Translations under genes and position numbers: made by a program
The notes under the pieces: model-generated
What the model was told of the DNA's origin: nothing
Database searches by the model: none
What the model saw: the letters and a program-made list of their open reading frames with translations, nothing else
NCBI GenBank assembly: GCA_045563055.1
Contig: JBJKUR010000008.1
Location: 1 to 64,000 of the forward strand
DNA from: Methylaequor sp045563055
Lineage (GTDB): Bacteria; Pseudomonadota; Alphaproteobacteria; Methylaequorales; Methylaequoraceae
Direction: 5' to 3'
DNA length: 64,000 nucleotides
Shown: positions 36,135 through 45,239 of the stretch, in pieces
Layout of the letters: every line of letters starts with the position of its first letter
Position numbering within the stretch: the first letter of the stretch is position 1

Positions 36135-36422
36135 TTAAAAACCATATTTTGTGATTACATATTGAAAAGCTTCAATAATTATTATTAATATAACCGGGGA
36201 AACATCAACTGATCCGAAGCTTGGTATAATTATTCTTATAACCTTTAGTAAAGGTTCAATCAATCTAAATAAAAAATCCATGATAACGGATATGATTGTA
36301 TTACTATTGTTTATAACATTAAAAGAGATTAACATACTAACAATAACGTATATAATTACAGCATATTTATATATCTGTAAAATTTGATAAATTATGTACC
36401 CAAAAAAATCTAATATATACAT
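36135..36422 (-). CDS. YggT family membrane protein
   Basis: A 95-residue protein with two membrane hairpins. The sequence IYQILQIYKYAVIIYVIVSM, IMDFLFRLIEPLLKVIRIII and PSFGSVDVSPVILIIIIEAF fits YggT, whose members help osmotic-shock tolerance and membrane protein or division-site assembly. It directly precedes folD with no spacer, so they share an mRNA. A 22-base A/T-rich gap separates it from the divergent 450-aa gene. Confidence 0.88.
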   Translation of the reverse strand: MYILDFFGYIIYQILQIYKYAVIIYVIVSMLISFNVINNSNTIISVIMDFLFRLIEPLLKVIRIIIPSFGSVDVSPVILIIIIEAFQYVITKYGF

Positions 36423-36444
36423 AGTATAATGATTTAATATTAAA

Positions 36445-37797
36445 ATGAGCGATGATCAATTAGATTTTAATTTTAGTAGGCAAATTGATTTACAGAGGAA
36501 CTTAAATTTTAAACTCTTAGATAAATTAATAGTTGATTTATTTGATAAAAACAAAAGTGAACTACTTATTAAACATCTAAAATTACTAATCATTGAACTA
36601 TTCATTTGCTGGATGGAATCGGAACATCAATTCCTTTCAGTATCAATGTCAAAAAGAGGTTATAAATCGAAATCGAGATATAATCCAAACAGAATTTCAT
36701 CTTATCTTATAAAGGCCATTAGATGTCTTAATGAAGAGAAAATGATTAATTTACATCCTGGTTTTTATGACTCAAAAAGAAAAATTAGTAGATTAACAAG
36801 AATAAGGGCTGCAGGGTCACTAGTTGGTTTTTTCAGAAAAATAAAGATTTCAAATGCTCAAAATTTTAATCACATAGGAAGAGAATTTATCTTAATTCAT
36901 AGTAATGGAGATCTTAAAGAATATAAGGATACCTATGAAACTGAAGAAAAAAGATCAGTAATTAATTATTACAACAAACTAATTTATAAAACGTCCTTTG
37001 ACATTCCATCTTATGACTCAAACTTTTTAATAAGAGGAGATAATCGAAAAATTGCAATTTCAAATTTCAATTCTTGTAACTATTCCTTTGAAGATTTTAT
37101 TCTATCTAAAGGATTTATAACTGGTTGCTGGTGGAATAGATTGGACTTAAAGTTGTTACTTGAATATAAGAATCAGATTTTAATAAATAATGAAAATACT
37201 AGTCATTTAAATCTAATAGATTTTTTAGGTGATTATCTAAGTTTAATTTCAAATTCTAATATAGTGTTGCCGCAAAAATCTTTCTCTAAGATATTATGTT
37301 TTGACCGGATATGTTATTTACTAATTAAAAGTTTTCGTTCCAAGAATAAACATGCATTTATCAAATCAGTATTGGGAGAAAAAAAAAAAATTTGTTTAAA
37401 TGATTATTCGAATAAAGAAATCATAAATGAAATAAATAATCATATATTCAATAATAATAATCTCACTCAAATTTTGTTTAAAAGGTTTCAAGTCAATTGG
37501 GATGGTTTTATATCTGATATTTTTTTTAAATTAATTAGTAAACTAATAAATGTAAAAATTCCAATCTACCTTGTTAAAGACAAAATTTTTTATCCAACAT
37601 CTATGGAGTCTATTATCCTAGAGAAAATGGAGGAAATTTTGTTAAAAAATCTTAAAAAGAGTTCAATAAAACTTAATTGCATAAAGTCGGTAGACTTCAA
37701 CTTTGAAAAACCAAGTTTTTTTGGTAGATTAAGAGGTATGAAAAATAATATTTCTAAGAGATATATAAATAATATTAAATATTTTGGATTGAGTTAG
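36445..37797 (+). CDS. Unrecognised 450-aa protein, possibly winged-helix/replication-protein-like
   Basis: A basic, Lys/Asn/Ile-rich, soluble 450-residue protein with no signal peptide or membrane helices. I cannot name its family with confidence. Residues 64-125 (FLSVSMSKRGYK, RISSYLIKAIRCLNEEKMIN, SRLTRIRAAGSL) look like a winged-helix DNA-binding domain with a basic wing. Residues 173-245 (INYYNKLIYKTSFDIP, RKIAISNF, GFITGCWWNRLDL) and 370-385 (VKIPIYLVKDKIFYP) recall phage/plasmid-type proteins that carry GGRFYGGWWQ, ELDYS and VHDSFI motifs. Here the acidic residues of the latter two are replaced, so any catalysis is probably lost. Three bases separate it from a cNMP-binding gene. Codon and base use look like the surroundings. 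Confidence 0.6.
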   Translation: MSDDQLDFNFSRQIDLQRNLNFKLLDKLIVDLFDKNKSELLIKHLKLLIIELFICWMESEHQFLSVSMSKRGYKSKSRYNPNRISSYLIKAIRCLNEEKMINLHPGFYDSKRKISRLTRIRAAGSLVGFFRKIKISNAQNFNHIGREFILIHSNGDLKEYKDTYETEEKRSVINYYNKLIYKTSFDIPSYDSNFLIRGDNRKIAISNFNSCNYSFEDFILSKGFITGCWWNRLDLKLLLEYKNQILINNENTSHLNLIDFLGDYLSLISNSNIVLPQKSFSKILCFDRICYLLIKSFRSKNKHAFIKSVLGEKKKICLNDYSNKEIINEINNHIFNNNNLTQILFKRFQVNWDGFISDIFFKLISKLINVKIPIYLVKDKIFYPTSMESIILEKMEEILLKNLKKSSIKLNCIKSVDFNFEKPSFFGRLRGMKNNISKRYINNIKYFGLS

Positions 37798-37800
37798 ATA

Positions 37801-38205
37801 ATGGATAATAAAAAGATTGGAATTAATCAGATAAAGTATAGTAAAGGTAAAAAGATTTACGCTAAGGGAGATGCAGCACATTTTGCATATTATGTTCATT
37901 CTGGGAAAGTTAATATATATAGCCCAGGTGGTTTATTACTAGGGAAAATAGGAGAAGGAGAAATATTTGGAGAAAGAGGACCATCTCTTGATGAATCTAG
38001 ATCAGTTACCGCAGAAGCTGATACTAATTGTATTTTGTATGCTATAAATGAAAAAACTCTTAAGCAAAAGTTGACTGAAGCAGATCCAGTAGTTAGGGCA
38101 ATCGTAAGAAGTTTATTAATGCGACTAAATGACATCAATTTAAAAAGTGAAGATTTTTGGAGGAATTTGAATGTTGTTACATCATTATCAGAAAATAACG
38201 ATTAA
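37801..38205 (+). CDS. Stand-alone cyclic-nucleotide-binding domain protein
   Basis: A 134-residue protein that is essentially one CAP-family cNMP-binding domain. Visible are KYSKGKKIYAKGDAAHFAYY, VHSGKVNIYSPGGLLLGKIG, the phosphate-binding cassette EGEIFGERGPSLDESRSVTA (G-E near its start, Arg-Ser near its end) and DTNCILYAINEKTLKQKL, then a short C-terminal helix. There is no helix-turn-helix or enzyme domain, so it must act through a partner. It is probably co-transcribed with the preceding 450-aa gene and converges with the DAO-type gene (four-base overlap). Confidence 0.85.
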   Translation: MDNKKIGINQIKYSKGKKIYAKGDAAHFAYYVHSGKVNIYSPGGLLLGKIGEGEIFGERGPSLDESRSVTAEADTNCILYAINEKTLKQKLTEADPVVRAIVRSLLMRLNDINLKSEDFWRNLNVVTSLSENND

Positions 38206-39482
38206 AGTGAGTTTTTGCCTTGCCTGTGAAGCGTATTTTCTTCACCTTGCACTAGATTCCAAAACTCTTTCATGTAATCATCGCTAAATCTGTTAATATT
38301 AAATTTCTTATATTCAAAATCTTTTGTGATGTTAGGTTCATTCAATATTTCCTCTGCAATTGACTCACCAAGCACTGGGCAATACTTCATTGCCTGGCCA
38401 GATCCTAAATTATGAAAAAGGTTGTTGAACTTAGAGTCTTTACCAAGAATAAAACGAAGATCCGGAGTAATATCAAAAAATGACCTATAGCCGGAAGCGT
38501 AAACTGTTTTATCAATATTAGAAAATCTTTTCTTTGAGATATCCTCGTAATTTTTAATTTGATTGTAGGCAAGAGACTGATTCATTGGCTCGTTGAGATA
38601 TTCGCCTCCATTAACAGAGGTTAGATCATTCAGGAAATTTTTAGCTATTTCATAAACAGACCTTTTCCTCGGTTGGTGGGCATGCATTTTATTTCCCCTC
38701 CAAGATCTAAAATAACACAAGTTAGTGTAATCTGCTATAATAGGGTATTCATATTTAATTTGTTTGGGGCTTTCCATCCAGTTTACAACTGAAACCGGTT
38801 CTATTGTAACTGGAATTTTAAGACCAATCTTAGAAAACAACTGAGAACTCCAAGCACCAGTAGCATTTACAAAGTTATTTGCACTTAATTTACCATTGTT
38901 AGTTGTTAAACCAACTATCTGTTGTCCTTTTGTTAATATTGTATCAACTTCTGTTTTTTCCATTAAATGGACACCATTTTGATCTAAGGCGTCGTAAAGA
39001 GTTGAACGTAAAATACTGGGGTCAAGTTGGAATGCTGCAGGTTCATAAAAGTAAGACTCATTTTGGTCTGTTAAAAGAGTTTGACCACATTTTTCAACTG
39101 CAGAATTGGTATCTATTTCCTCAAAGGTCAAATTAATTTTATCCATTCTTTCGGATAGTTTAGTCCAAACAGGGTTTTCTCCGTCAGAATTTTTTCTTGC
39201 TATCCATATTGCCCCAAATTCATCCAGTTCCATTTCTATGCCCCATGTACTTGATAAATTTTTCCACATTTTAGAACTCATTGAAGCCATCACTGAGGCA
39301 TCTGGGTCTGCATTGGCTGAGCGAACAATGCCTGAATGCCTTGAGGATTCTGCGGCGCACAACACAGCTTTCTCAACAAGACAAACCTTGTCATTTTTTC
39401 CTATTTGATTAAGCTTTCTTTGAAGTGAAATAGCCGAGGCAGCGCCTAAACACCCACCCCCTATGACAACAGTATGATACAT
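38202..39482 (-). CDS. FAD-dependent amino-acid/sarcosine oxidase-like protein (DAO family)
   Basis: A 426-residue DAO-fold flavoprotein. The N-terminus MYHTVVIGGGCLGAASAISL binds FAD, followed by VCLVEKAVLCAAESSRHSGI, in which the SSRHSGI element is typical of sarcosine oxidase beta and dimethylglycine-dehydrogenase-like enzymes. Later motifs are FVNATGAWSSQLFSKIGLKI and YASGYRSFFDITPDLRFILG, then NLFHNLGSGQAMKYCPVLGE. It probably oxidises a secondary or tertiary amine or amino acid, but the substrate is not predictable. It is monocistronic, with an 80-base divergent spacer to pabB. Confidence 0.85.
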   Translation of the reverse strand: MYHTVVIGGGCLGAASAISLQRKLNQIGKNDKVCLVEKAVLCAAESSRHSGIVRSANADPDASVMASMSSKMWKNLSSTWGIEMELDEFGAIWIARKNSDGENPVWTKLSERMDKINLTFEEIDTNSAVEKCGQTLLTDQNESYFYEPAAFQLDPSILRSTLYDALDQNGVHLMEKTEVDTILTKGQQIVGLTTNNGKLSANNFVNATGAWSSQLFSKIGLKIPVTIEPVSVVNWMESPKQIKYEYPIIADYTNLCYFRSWRGNKMHAHQPRKRSVYEIAKNFLNDLTSVNGGEYLNEPMNQSLAYNQIKNYEDISKKRFSNIDKTVYASGYRSFFDITPDLRFILGKDSKFNNLFHNLGSGQAMKYCPVLGESIAEEILNEPNITKDFEYKKFNINRFSDDYMKEFWNLVQGEENTLHRQGKNSL

Positions 39483-39562
39483 ATTTTTCTATTAAATGTT
39501 AACATAAATTAGTATAAAACATGCAATATAGTTATTATATTACTAATTACAATTAAAAATTT

Positions 39563-40966
39563 ATGAATGACTTTAATGCTAAGAAAATTTCTGGAACCGG
39601 GTGGTCGGGTTTAGTAATTCAACTCAAAGATTCAGATGATTTCGATCTATTAAAATTGGTCGAGAGTATGCCTGAGAAATACCCTTTTTTTCTAGAAAGT
39701 TCATCAAGAGGTAATGATCAAAATAGAAACTCTATAGTATTTTACAAACCAAATATAGTTCTTAAAAAAGAGAAAAATCAAAGCATGAACCTATTGAAAG
39801 AATTTGACACGTTATGGCAAAAAAATAAAATAAATCAAAACGAAACTGTTTTTGATAACAGAAAGATTCCTTTTTGTGGTGGTTGGTTTGTTTACCTTGG
39901 CTATGAGCTAGCAAATGAAATTGAAGAAAAAATTGATATTCCTAACTCCCCGTATTTACTTCCAGATGCATTTATTGCAAGAGTGCATTCCTCTATTATT
40001 TTCGATCATATTTCTAAAAGAATAATTATAACCTCAGATAGAACAAATGAGTTGAATGATATAGATGATATGTTGAGTGACCTTAATAATTTAAAACCTG
40101 AAAGTTCTGAGGAAAAAGCAAATGGATATATTAAGATACATTCAAAAGGTTCATCTGACGAACATCAAAATCAAGTAAGAACTTGTATAGATTATATTTA
40201 CCAAGGCGAGATTTTTCAAGCTAATCTATCTCGTCTATGGAGATTTAAAATTCAAGATAACCTCTCTGACGTAAATATTTATAAACAGCTTAGAGAGAAA
40301 AATCCCTCCCCATTCGCAGGAATCGTTAGGTTTAATGATAGTACGATTATCTCTTCCTCACCTGAAAGATTGATATCTATCTCAGGCAAACATCTGCAAA
40401 CAAGACCAATAGCTGGCACAAGGCCGAGAGGACGATCAGCCTTGCTCGATATAGAATTAACAAAAGAACTCATAAATTCTGATAAAGAAAAAGCCGAACA
40501 TCTTATGCTCGTCGATCTAGAAAGAAATGATATCTCTAAGGTATGTGAAGCAGGCTCTGTAAGAGTTGATGAAATGATGACAATAGAAACATATGCGCAT
40601 GTCCACCACATAGTTTCGAATATAAGTGGAATAAAAAAAAATAATATTTCCCCTGGTGATGCAATAAGATCTGTATTCCCTGGAGGAACGATAACGGGAT
40701 GCCCTAAATTTAGATGTATGGAAATACTAGGAGAACTAGAAAAGCAAGGAAGAGGTCCATATACTGGTTCATTTGGTTATGTTACTCATAATGGTGATAT
40801 GGATTTGAATATTTTAATCAGAACAATACTTAAAGAAAACAATGATCTTTTTTTTAGAGCAGGTGGAGGAATTGTTGCAGACTCAATACCCCAAAATGAA
40901 ACACTAGAAACTGAAGCAAAAGCCAATGGAATGTTAAGGGCTGTTGGATCATTTAAGAATGAATAA
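39563..40966 (+). CDS. pabB: Aminodeoxychorismate synthase component I
   Basis: PabB aminates chorismate to 4-amino-4-deoxychorismate for folate. The 467-residue protein has an N-terminal PabB/TrpE-like part (IPFCGGWFVYLGYELANEIE) and the C-terminal chorismate-binding domain: YIYQGEIFQANLSRLWRF, SPSPFAG-like NPSPFAGIVRF, SSSPERLISISG, TRPIAGTRPRGRSAL, LMLVDLERNDISKVCEAGSV, VSNISGIKK and VFPGGTITGCPKFRCMEILG. The T-R-P-I-A-G-T motif with Ile fits PabB or TrpE; the aminotransferase-class-IV neighbour decides for PabB. The glutaminase subunit PabA is not in this window. Confidence 0.93.
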   Translation: MNDFNAKKISGTGWSGLVIQLKDSDDFDLLKLVESMPEKYPFFLESSSRGNDQNRNSIVFYKPNIVLKKEKNQSMNLLKEFDTLWQKNKINQNETVFDNRKIPFCGGWFVYLGYELANEIEEKIDIPNSPYLLPDAFIARVHSSIIFDHISKRIIITSDRTNELNDIDDMLSDLNNLKPESSEEKANGYIKIHSKGSSDEHQNQVRTCIDYIYQGEIFQANLSRLWRFKIQDNLSDVNIYKQLREKNPSPFAGIVRFNDSTIISSSPERLISISGKHLQTRPIAGTRPRGRSALLDIELTKELINSDKEKAEHLMLVDLERNDISKVCEAGSVRVDEMMTIETYAHVHHIVSNISGIKKNNISPGDAIRSVFPGGTITGCPKFRCMEILGELEKQGRGPYTGSFGYVTHNGDMDLNILIRTILKENNDLFFRAGGGIVADSIPQNETLETEAKANGMLRAVGSFKNE

Positions 40967-41840
40967 TTTTACATCTTTGATAAATGGAGAATTTTCAGAG
41001 ACTGTATCTGTACTTGATAGAGGGTTGGCATATGGAGATGGATTGTTTGAAACAATGTCGTGGAGATATATAAAACAGAGTAAAAAGATAGGTGTTGAGT
41101 TCTGGAAAAGACATTTAAAAAGAATTAAAATAGGATGTGAGAAATTAAAAATCAAATTTCCATCTGAAAAAAAATTAGAAGATTACAAAAGAAGAGTTCT
41201 ATTAGCTTCTTTTAAAAAAGGTTTGAGAGAGGGTACTTTAAAAATATTGATCTCTCGAGGAGTTGGTGGGAGAGGTTATAAGTTTGAAAAGGATATAAAA
41301 CCAACAATAATTTTTCTAACTTTCCCCAAAACCACATCAAACAATATTTTTAGAGAAAAGGGTGTGAAAGTAAAATTATGTCGATTTAATATTAATTCGA
41401 ATGTTTATCTTTCAAGCCTTAAACACTTGAATAGATTAGATTCAGTAATGGCAAGGTCTGAGTGGACGAGCAAAGAGTTTTTTGAGGGAATATTATTAGA
41501 TAGCAATGGAAATCTTATAGAGGGAACTATGACAAATATTTTTTTTTCTCGAAAGAATATTCTTTACACCCCAAAAATACAAGACTCTGGAATTAATGGA
41601 ATCATGAGGCAAGTAGTGATCGAAAAGGCCAAGTTATTCTTTGAAAAGATTGTATTTAAAAATATTCGAAGAAGCGATTTAAGGTTCTTTGAAGAGATGT
41701 TTATTACAAACTCAGTCATTAAAATTATACCTGTAAAATCAATCCTAGAAAAAAAATTCATAATAACAAACTCTACAAAAAAATTGATTAACTATTTCTC
41801 AGATGAGTGCAATGAAATTAAAAATTTAGAATTATTGTAG
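40959..41840 (+). CDS. pabC: Aminodeoxychorismate lyase (class IV PLP aminotransferase fold)
   Basis: PabC releases pyruvate from aminodeoxychorismate to give p-aminobenzoate. The fold-type IV elements are NGEFSETVSVLDRGLAYGDG, LFETMSW, ISRGVGGRGYKF, the PLP-Lys region LSSLKHLNRLDSVMARSEW, and LDSNGNLIEGTMTNIFFSRK, then MRQVVIEKAK and EEMFITNSVIKIIPVK. I use the ATG at 40959 (293 residues), which overlaps the pabB stop by eight bases; a TTG at 40944 is the longer alternative. A branched-chain or D-amino-acid aminotransferase would share the fold, and the coupling to pabB argues for PabC. It converges with ccmI (nine-base overlap). Confidence 0.88.
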   Translation: MNNFTSLINGEFSETVSVLDRGLAYGDGLFETMSWRYIKQSKKIGVEFWKRHLKRIKIGCEKLKIKFPSEKKLEDYKRRVLLASFKKGLREGTLKILISRGVGGRGYKFEKDIKPTIIFLTFPKTTSNNIFREKGVKVKLCRFNINSNVYLSSLKHLNRLDSVMARSEWTSKEFFEGILLDSNGNLIEGTMTNIFFSRKNILYTPKIQDSGINGIMRQVVIEKAKLFFEKIVFKNIRRSDLRFFEEMFITNSVIKIIPVKSILEKKFIITNSTKKLINYFSDECNEIKNLELL

Positions 41841-42467
41841 ACTATATTTTTTTTTTAATTTCTCAATGTATTTAAAATCATTTTCTTTAAGCTCTAATAA
41901 TTCTTTTATTTCTTGTTGAGCATTAGATGATTCGAAGTTTTTAATATATAAATCCACTATCAATTCCCGAGCTTTTATATTAGTTGGAAATTTTTTTTTT
42001 ATAATTGATAGGTGTTTCATTGCCGCGTTGGTTTGGTTGGTATTTTTAAGTAAAATTGAGTATTCCAATAACAAATTTTCATTATGCGGGAAATTTTTTA
42101 GTGCTGACTTGTAATGTAAATCAGCTTTTTGATGGTAACCACTTATAACACTTGTTCTGGTAAGAATCATCCATCCTTGAATATCTTCTGGATTTTTTTT
42201 TAACTTCTTTTCGAGATAAATTATTATCAATTCTGGTTGAATATCAGCGAGTTTTTCATTACTGGCAAAGAAATTTTCAATTTTTTTTTTTAGGTTTTCT
42301 TCATAGAAGAAACTTTCAATATTACCTTTGACAAAGTAGATTGAAAAAGTTGAAAATGATAAAAATAGAAATAGAAAAGCAATTTTTTTTTTATCTAGTT
42401 TATTTGTGATCAAATACGTTGCCGATAATAATATTACTATAAAAATAATCGAAAATGAAATAATCAA
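41832..42467 (-). CDS. ccmI: Cytochrome c-type biogenesis protein CcmI (TPR)
   Basis: CcmI/CycH delivers apocytochrome c to the heme-ligation complex. The 211-residue protein is short for the family. It has two N-terminal membrane helices with a Lys-rich cytoplasmic loop between them (KLDKKKIAFLFLFLSF), then a periplasmic TPR region: PEDIQGWMILTRTSVISGYH and QKADLHYKSALKNFPHNENL. It is last in the nine-gene ccm operon, and its start overlaps the ccmH stop by four bases. The call combines position with the TM-loop-TM-TPR layout. Confidence 0.85.
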   Translation of the reverse strand: MIISFSIIFIVILLSATYLITNKLDKKKIAFLFLFLSFSTFSIYFVKGNIESFFYEENLKKKIENFFASNEKLADIQPELIIIYLEKKLKKNPEDIQGWMILTRTSVISGYHQKADLHYKSALKNFPHNENLLLEYSILLKNTNQTNAAMKHLSIIKKKFPTNIKARELIVDLYIKNFESSNAQQEIKELLELKENDFKYIEKLKKKYSLQ

Positions 42468-42835
42468 GTTTTTTTCCTAAAAAAGAAAAATAACAATATA
42501 AGGAAAAACAAAATAGGTAAAACCCATAATCCAATTGTATCTGGACGTATTGGAGGAGAGAAAAGTACGAAATCACCGTAACGAGAGTGAACATAGTTAA
42601 TAATTTCATCTTTTGACTTGCCCTCGGTAAGTTTCTGTCTAACAAGAAGCCTTAGGTCTTTTGCAATATCTGCATTAGAATTTTGTATGTCCTCATTTTG
42701 GCACACCAAACATCTTAGCTTACTTCCAATTTCTTTTGCAATTTTCTCTAGATTGGGATCTTCCAAAATCTCGTCGGGTTCGACAGCAAATAGATTAAAG
42801 CAGATTAATAAAATAGAAAAAACACAATATTTCAT
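42464..42835 (-). CDS. ccmH: Cytochrome c-type biogenesis protein CcmH
   Basis: CcmH reduces or holds the apocytochrome CXXCH thiols in the periplasm. The 123-residue protein has a signal sequence (YCVFSILLICFNLFAVEP), the redox motif LRCLVCQNEDIQNSNADIAK, then DLRLLVRQKLTEGKSKDEII and YVHSRYGDFVLFSPPIRPDT, and one C-terminal membrane anchor. All are family hallmarks. It is coupled by four-base overlaps to ccmG and ccmI. Confidence 0.95.
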   Translation of the reverse strand: MKYCVFSILLICFNLFAVEPDEILEDPNLEKIAKEIGSKLRCLVCQNEDIQNSNADIAKDLRLLVRQKLTEGKSKDEIINYVHSRYGDFVLFSPPIRPDTIGLWVLPILFFLILLFFFFRKKT

Positions 42836-43335
42836 TTAATTTCTTCTATGATGCTTTTTATTTTTTTTAAGTCATCTTTCATTATTGGTCCAACGTGTTT
42901 GTATTTAATAACTCCATTATTGTCTATTATAAAAGTTTCAGGCAAACCATAGACTCCCCAATCAATACTAATAAGACCTTCACGGTCTATTCCTATTTTT
43001 TTATATGGATTACCTAATTCTTCAAGCCAAGGCACAAGATCGTCGATATCATTCTTTTTTGCAATTCCTATTATTGGGATTTGTTTGCTTAAAATACTTA
43101 ATTGCGGGTGTTCAAACCTACATGGTGGACACCAAGATGCAAAAAAATTCACAATATTAACATCATTATTCTTTAGCTCCTTCTCTGTAATTTCTGAACC
43201 GCCAAGACCTGATAAAGTAAAAAATGGTATTTCCTTAGATATTAAATTTGACGGGATTTCTCTTGGATTTTTTTTTAGAGCTTCGTAGAAAATATAAAAT
43301 GTAAATACAACTATAATTAGAAATGAATACCTCAT
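42832..43335 (-). CDS. ccmG: Thiol:disulfide interchange protein CcmG/DsbE
   Basis: A membrane-anchored thioredoxin-like reductant for cytochrome c maturation. In 167 residues there is an N-terminal anchor (YSFLIIVVFTFYIFYEAL), the substrate-binding FFTLSGLGGSE, the active site NFFASWCPPCRFEHPQLSIL (C-P-P-C), and DWGVYGLPETFIIDNNGVIK with the cis-Pro and the family GVYGxPETF signature. It is coupled by four-base overlaps to ccmF upstream and ccmH downstream. Confidence 0.95.
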   Translation of the reverse strand: MRYSFLIIVVFTFYIFYEALKKNPREIPSNLISKEIPFFTLSGLGGSEITEKELKNNDVNIVNFFASWCPPCRFEHPQLSILSKQIPIIGIAKKNDIDDLVPWLEELGNPYKKIGIDREGLISIDWGVYGLPETFIIDNNGVIKYKHVGPIMKDDLKKIKSIIEEIK

Positions 43336-45239
43336 CTTTTCCTTTCGATACTATTTATAAAGGAAAATACACCGCCAAGGGCAAGAAATAAAACTCCAAT
43401 CCAAATCCAAATTGTAAAAGGATTGAACCAAATCCTTGTGGTCCATTGTTTTTTGTTTTCGTGAACTTCACCAATAGCTATATATAAATCACCAAAGATT
43501 GTTGAATATATAGCTGCTTCTGTTGTTACTTGCTTTCCTGAGTTATAGAATCTTTTTTCTGGTTTAAGAATTTTGATTTTTTTTTCATTTTGAGTAATTT
43601 CAAAGTAACCTGTTTGACTTATAAAGTTAGGTCCTTCAATTTTTTTTACTCCAAGAAAAGTTACATCGAAATTTTCAATCAATATGGATTCCCCGACATT
43701 TTGGAATTGAATTTTTTCTTGTTTAAGAATGCTACTTCCTGTAGCGCCAATTATCAACAACCCGATTCCTATATGGGCAAAGACCTGAGCTATTATTTTT
43801 TTAGGAAAAATAAATGACCAATTTTTTACTTTTGAAAATTGAAAAATTTCGAAAATTGAACTTATAACTATCCAACAACCCAGGGTTATAAAGATTATTG
43901 ATAATATTGGATCTTTATAATTCACATACCAAACGAACAATGAGGTTATGAAAAAAACCACAATAACAACCCTCATTCTATTTAATATCAAAATCAAGTC
44001 ATCATTTCCCCATCTCACATAAGGTCCTAAAATCATTCCTATAACAAAGGGAAACATAACAGGTGCTAGGATCGAATTAAAAAAAGGAGCGCCAACAGAA
44101 ATTTTTGAATTGAAAATCACACTCGAAAATAGGGGGTAGATAGTTCCCACAAGGATTGTAAAAGTTAGAGAAAGCATGAATATGTTATTTAATGAAATCA
44201 TTCCTTCTCTGGATATCAATGCTATTTGGTGACTTTTTGCGACTTTATGAGAATTAACTGCGTACTTGTACACGCCATAACTACAGATAGAAGCAAGAAG
44301 CATAAGAATATAAATACCCCTCGTTGGGTCATTTGCAAATGCATGAACAGATACTAGAACCCCTGATCTTACGAGGAATGTTCCAAGTAAACTCAGTACA
44401 AAGGTCATTATTGCAAGTATTATTGTCCAATTAATTAATACTTTTTTTTTTTCTGCAATTACGATTGTGTGAAGCAATGCTGAAGCAGTTAACCAGGGCA
44501 AAAGCGATGCATTCTCTACTGGGTCCCAGAACCAAAAACCTCCCCACCCTAATTCATAATATGCCCACCAGCTTCCAAGTCCGATTCCACATGTCAAAAA
44601 AATCCACGATAAAAATGCCCATGGCTTAATCGTTTTAATAAAATCTTGACTAGATTTTGTTGATAATGCAGCCATTGAAATTGAGTAAATGATAGAGAAT
44701 CCAACATAACCCAAATATAGAAAAGGTGGGTGAATTACCAGACCTGGGTCTTGGAGCAAAGGATTCAGGTCAGCACCTTCAACAGCTGGAGGAAATGTCT
44801 TTTCAAATGGATTTGAAGTAAAAACTATAAATGACGTTATTAAGAAACAAAGACTATTTTGAATTTTCAAAGTTTCTTTTTTAAAGTTGGTGTTAGCTAT
44901 ACTTTTAGTTGAAAATAAAAAACCAAAAAAGGTCATTACTAATAACCACAAGAATATTGATCCTTCATGATTACCCCACACCCCTGTGAATTTATAAACT
45001 AGTGGTAGCTGACTATTAGAGTTTTGAGATATGACATTTAAAGAAAAATCTGAGTTTATAAAAGCATAGATTAAGCAAAAAAAGGAAACCAGTGTAAGGG
45101 GAAAAATCGTATTACTTAACCTCCGCTGATCAATCTTAAAGATTTCTAATTTAGTTTTTGCAAAAATAATTTCAATAAAACTTAAGCTTGAAATAATCAT
45201 CACTAGCAGAAGGAGTAGAAAACCAATTTCAGATATCAT
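43332..45239 (-). CDS. ccmF: Heme lyase subunit CcmF
   Basis: CcmF, with CcmH and CcmI, ligates heme to apocytochrome c. The 635-residue polytopic protein has about 14-15 membrane helices. It shows GVWGNHEGSIFLWLLVMTFF, PFLYLGYVGFSIIYS and the tryptophan-rich WWD heme-binding motif LGWGGFWFWDPVENASLLPW, preceded by GLGSWWAYYE. It also has LGTFLVRSGVLVSVHAFAND and a C-terminal periplasmic domain. The start overlaps the end of ccmE by 11 bases. It is complete, with all expected regions present. Confidence 0.97.
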   Translation of the reverse strand: MISEIGFLLLLLVMIISSLSFIEIIFAKTKLEIFKIDQRRLSNTIFPLTLVSFFCLIYAFINSDFSLNVISQNSNSQLPLVYKFTGVWGNHEGSIFLWLLVMTFFGFLFSTKSIANTNFKKETLKIQNSLCFLITSFIVFTSNPFEKTFPPAVEGADLNPLLQDPGLVIHPPFLYLGYVGFSIIYSISMAALSTKSSQDFIKTIKPWAFLSWIFLTCGIGLGSWWAYYELGWGGFWFWDPVENASLLPWLTASALLHTIVIAEKKKVLINWTIILAIMTFVLSLLGTFLVRSGVLVSVHAFANDPTRGIYILMLLASICSYGVYKYAVNSHKVAKSHQIALISREGMISLNNIFMLSLTFTILVGTIYPLFSSVIFNSKISVGAPFFNSILAPVMFPFVIGMILGPYVRWGNDDLILILNRMRVVIVVFFITSLFVWYVNYKDPILSIIFITLGCWIVISSIFEIFQFSKVKNWSFIFPKKIIAQVFAHIGIGLLIIGATGSSILKQEKIQFQNVGESILIENFDVTFLGVKKIEGPNFISQTGYFEITQNEKKIKILKPEKRFYNSGKQVTTEAAIYSTIFGDLYIAIGEVHENKKQWTTRIWFNPFTIWIWIGVLFLALGGVFSFINSIERKR

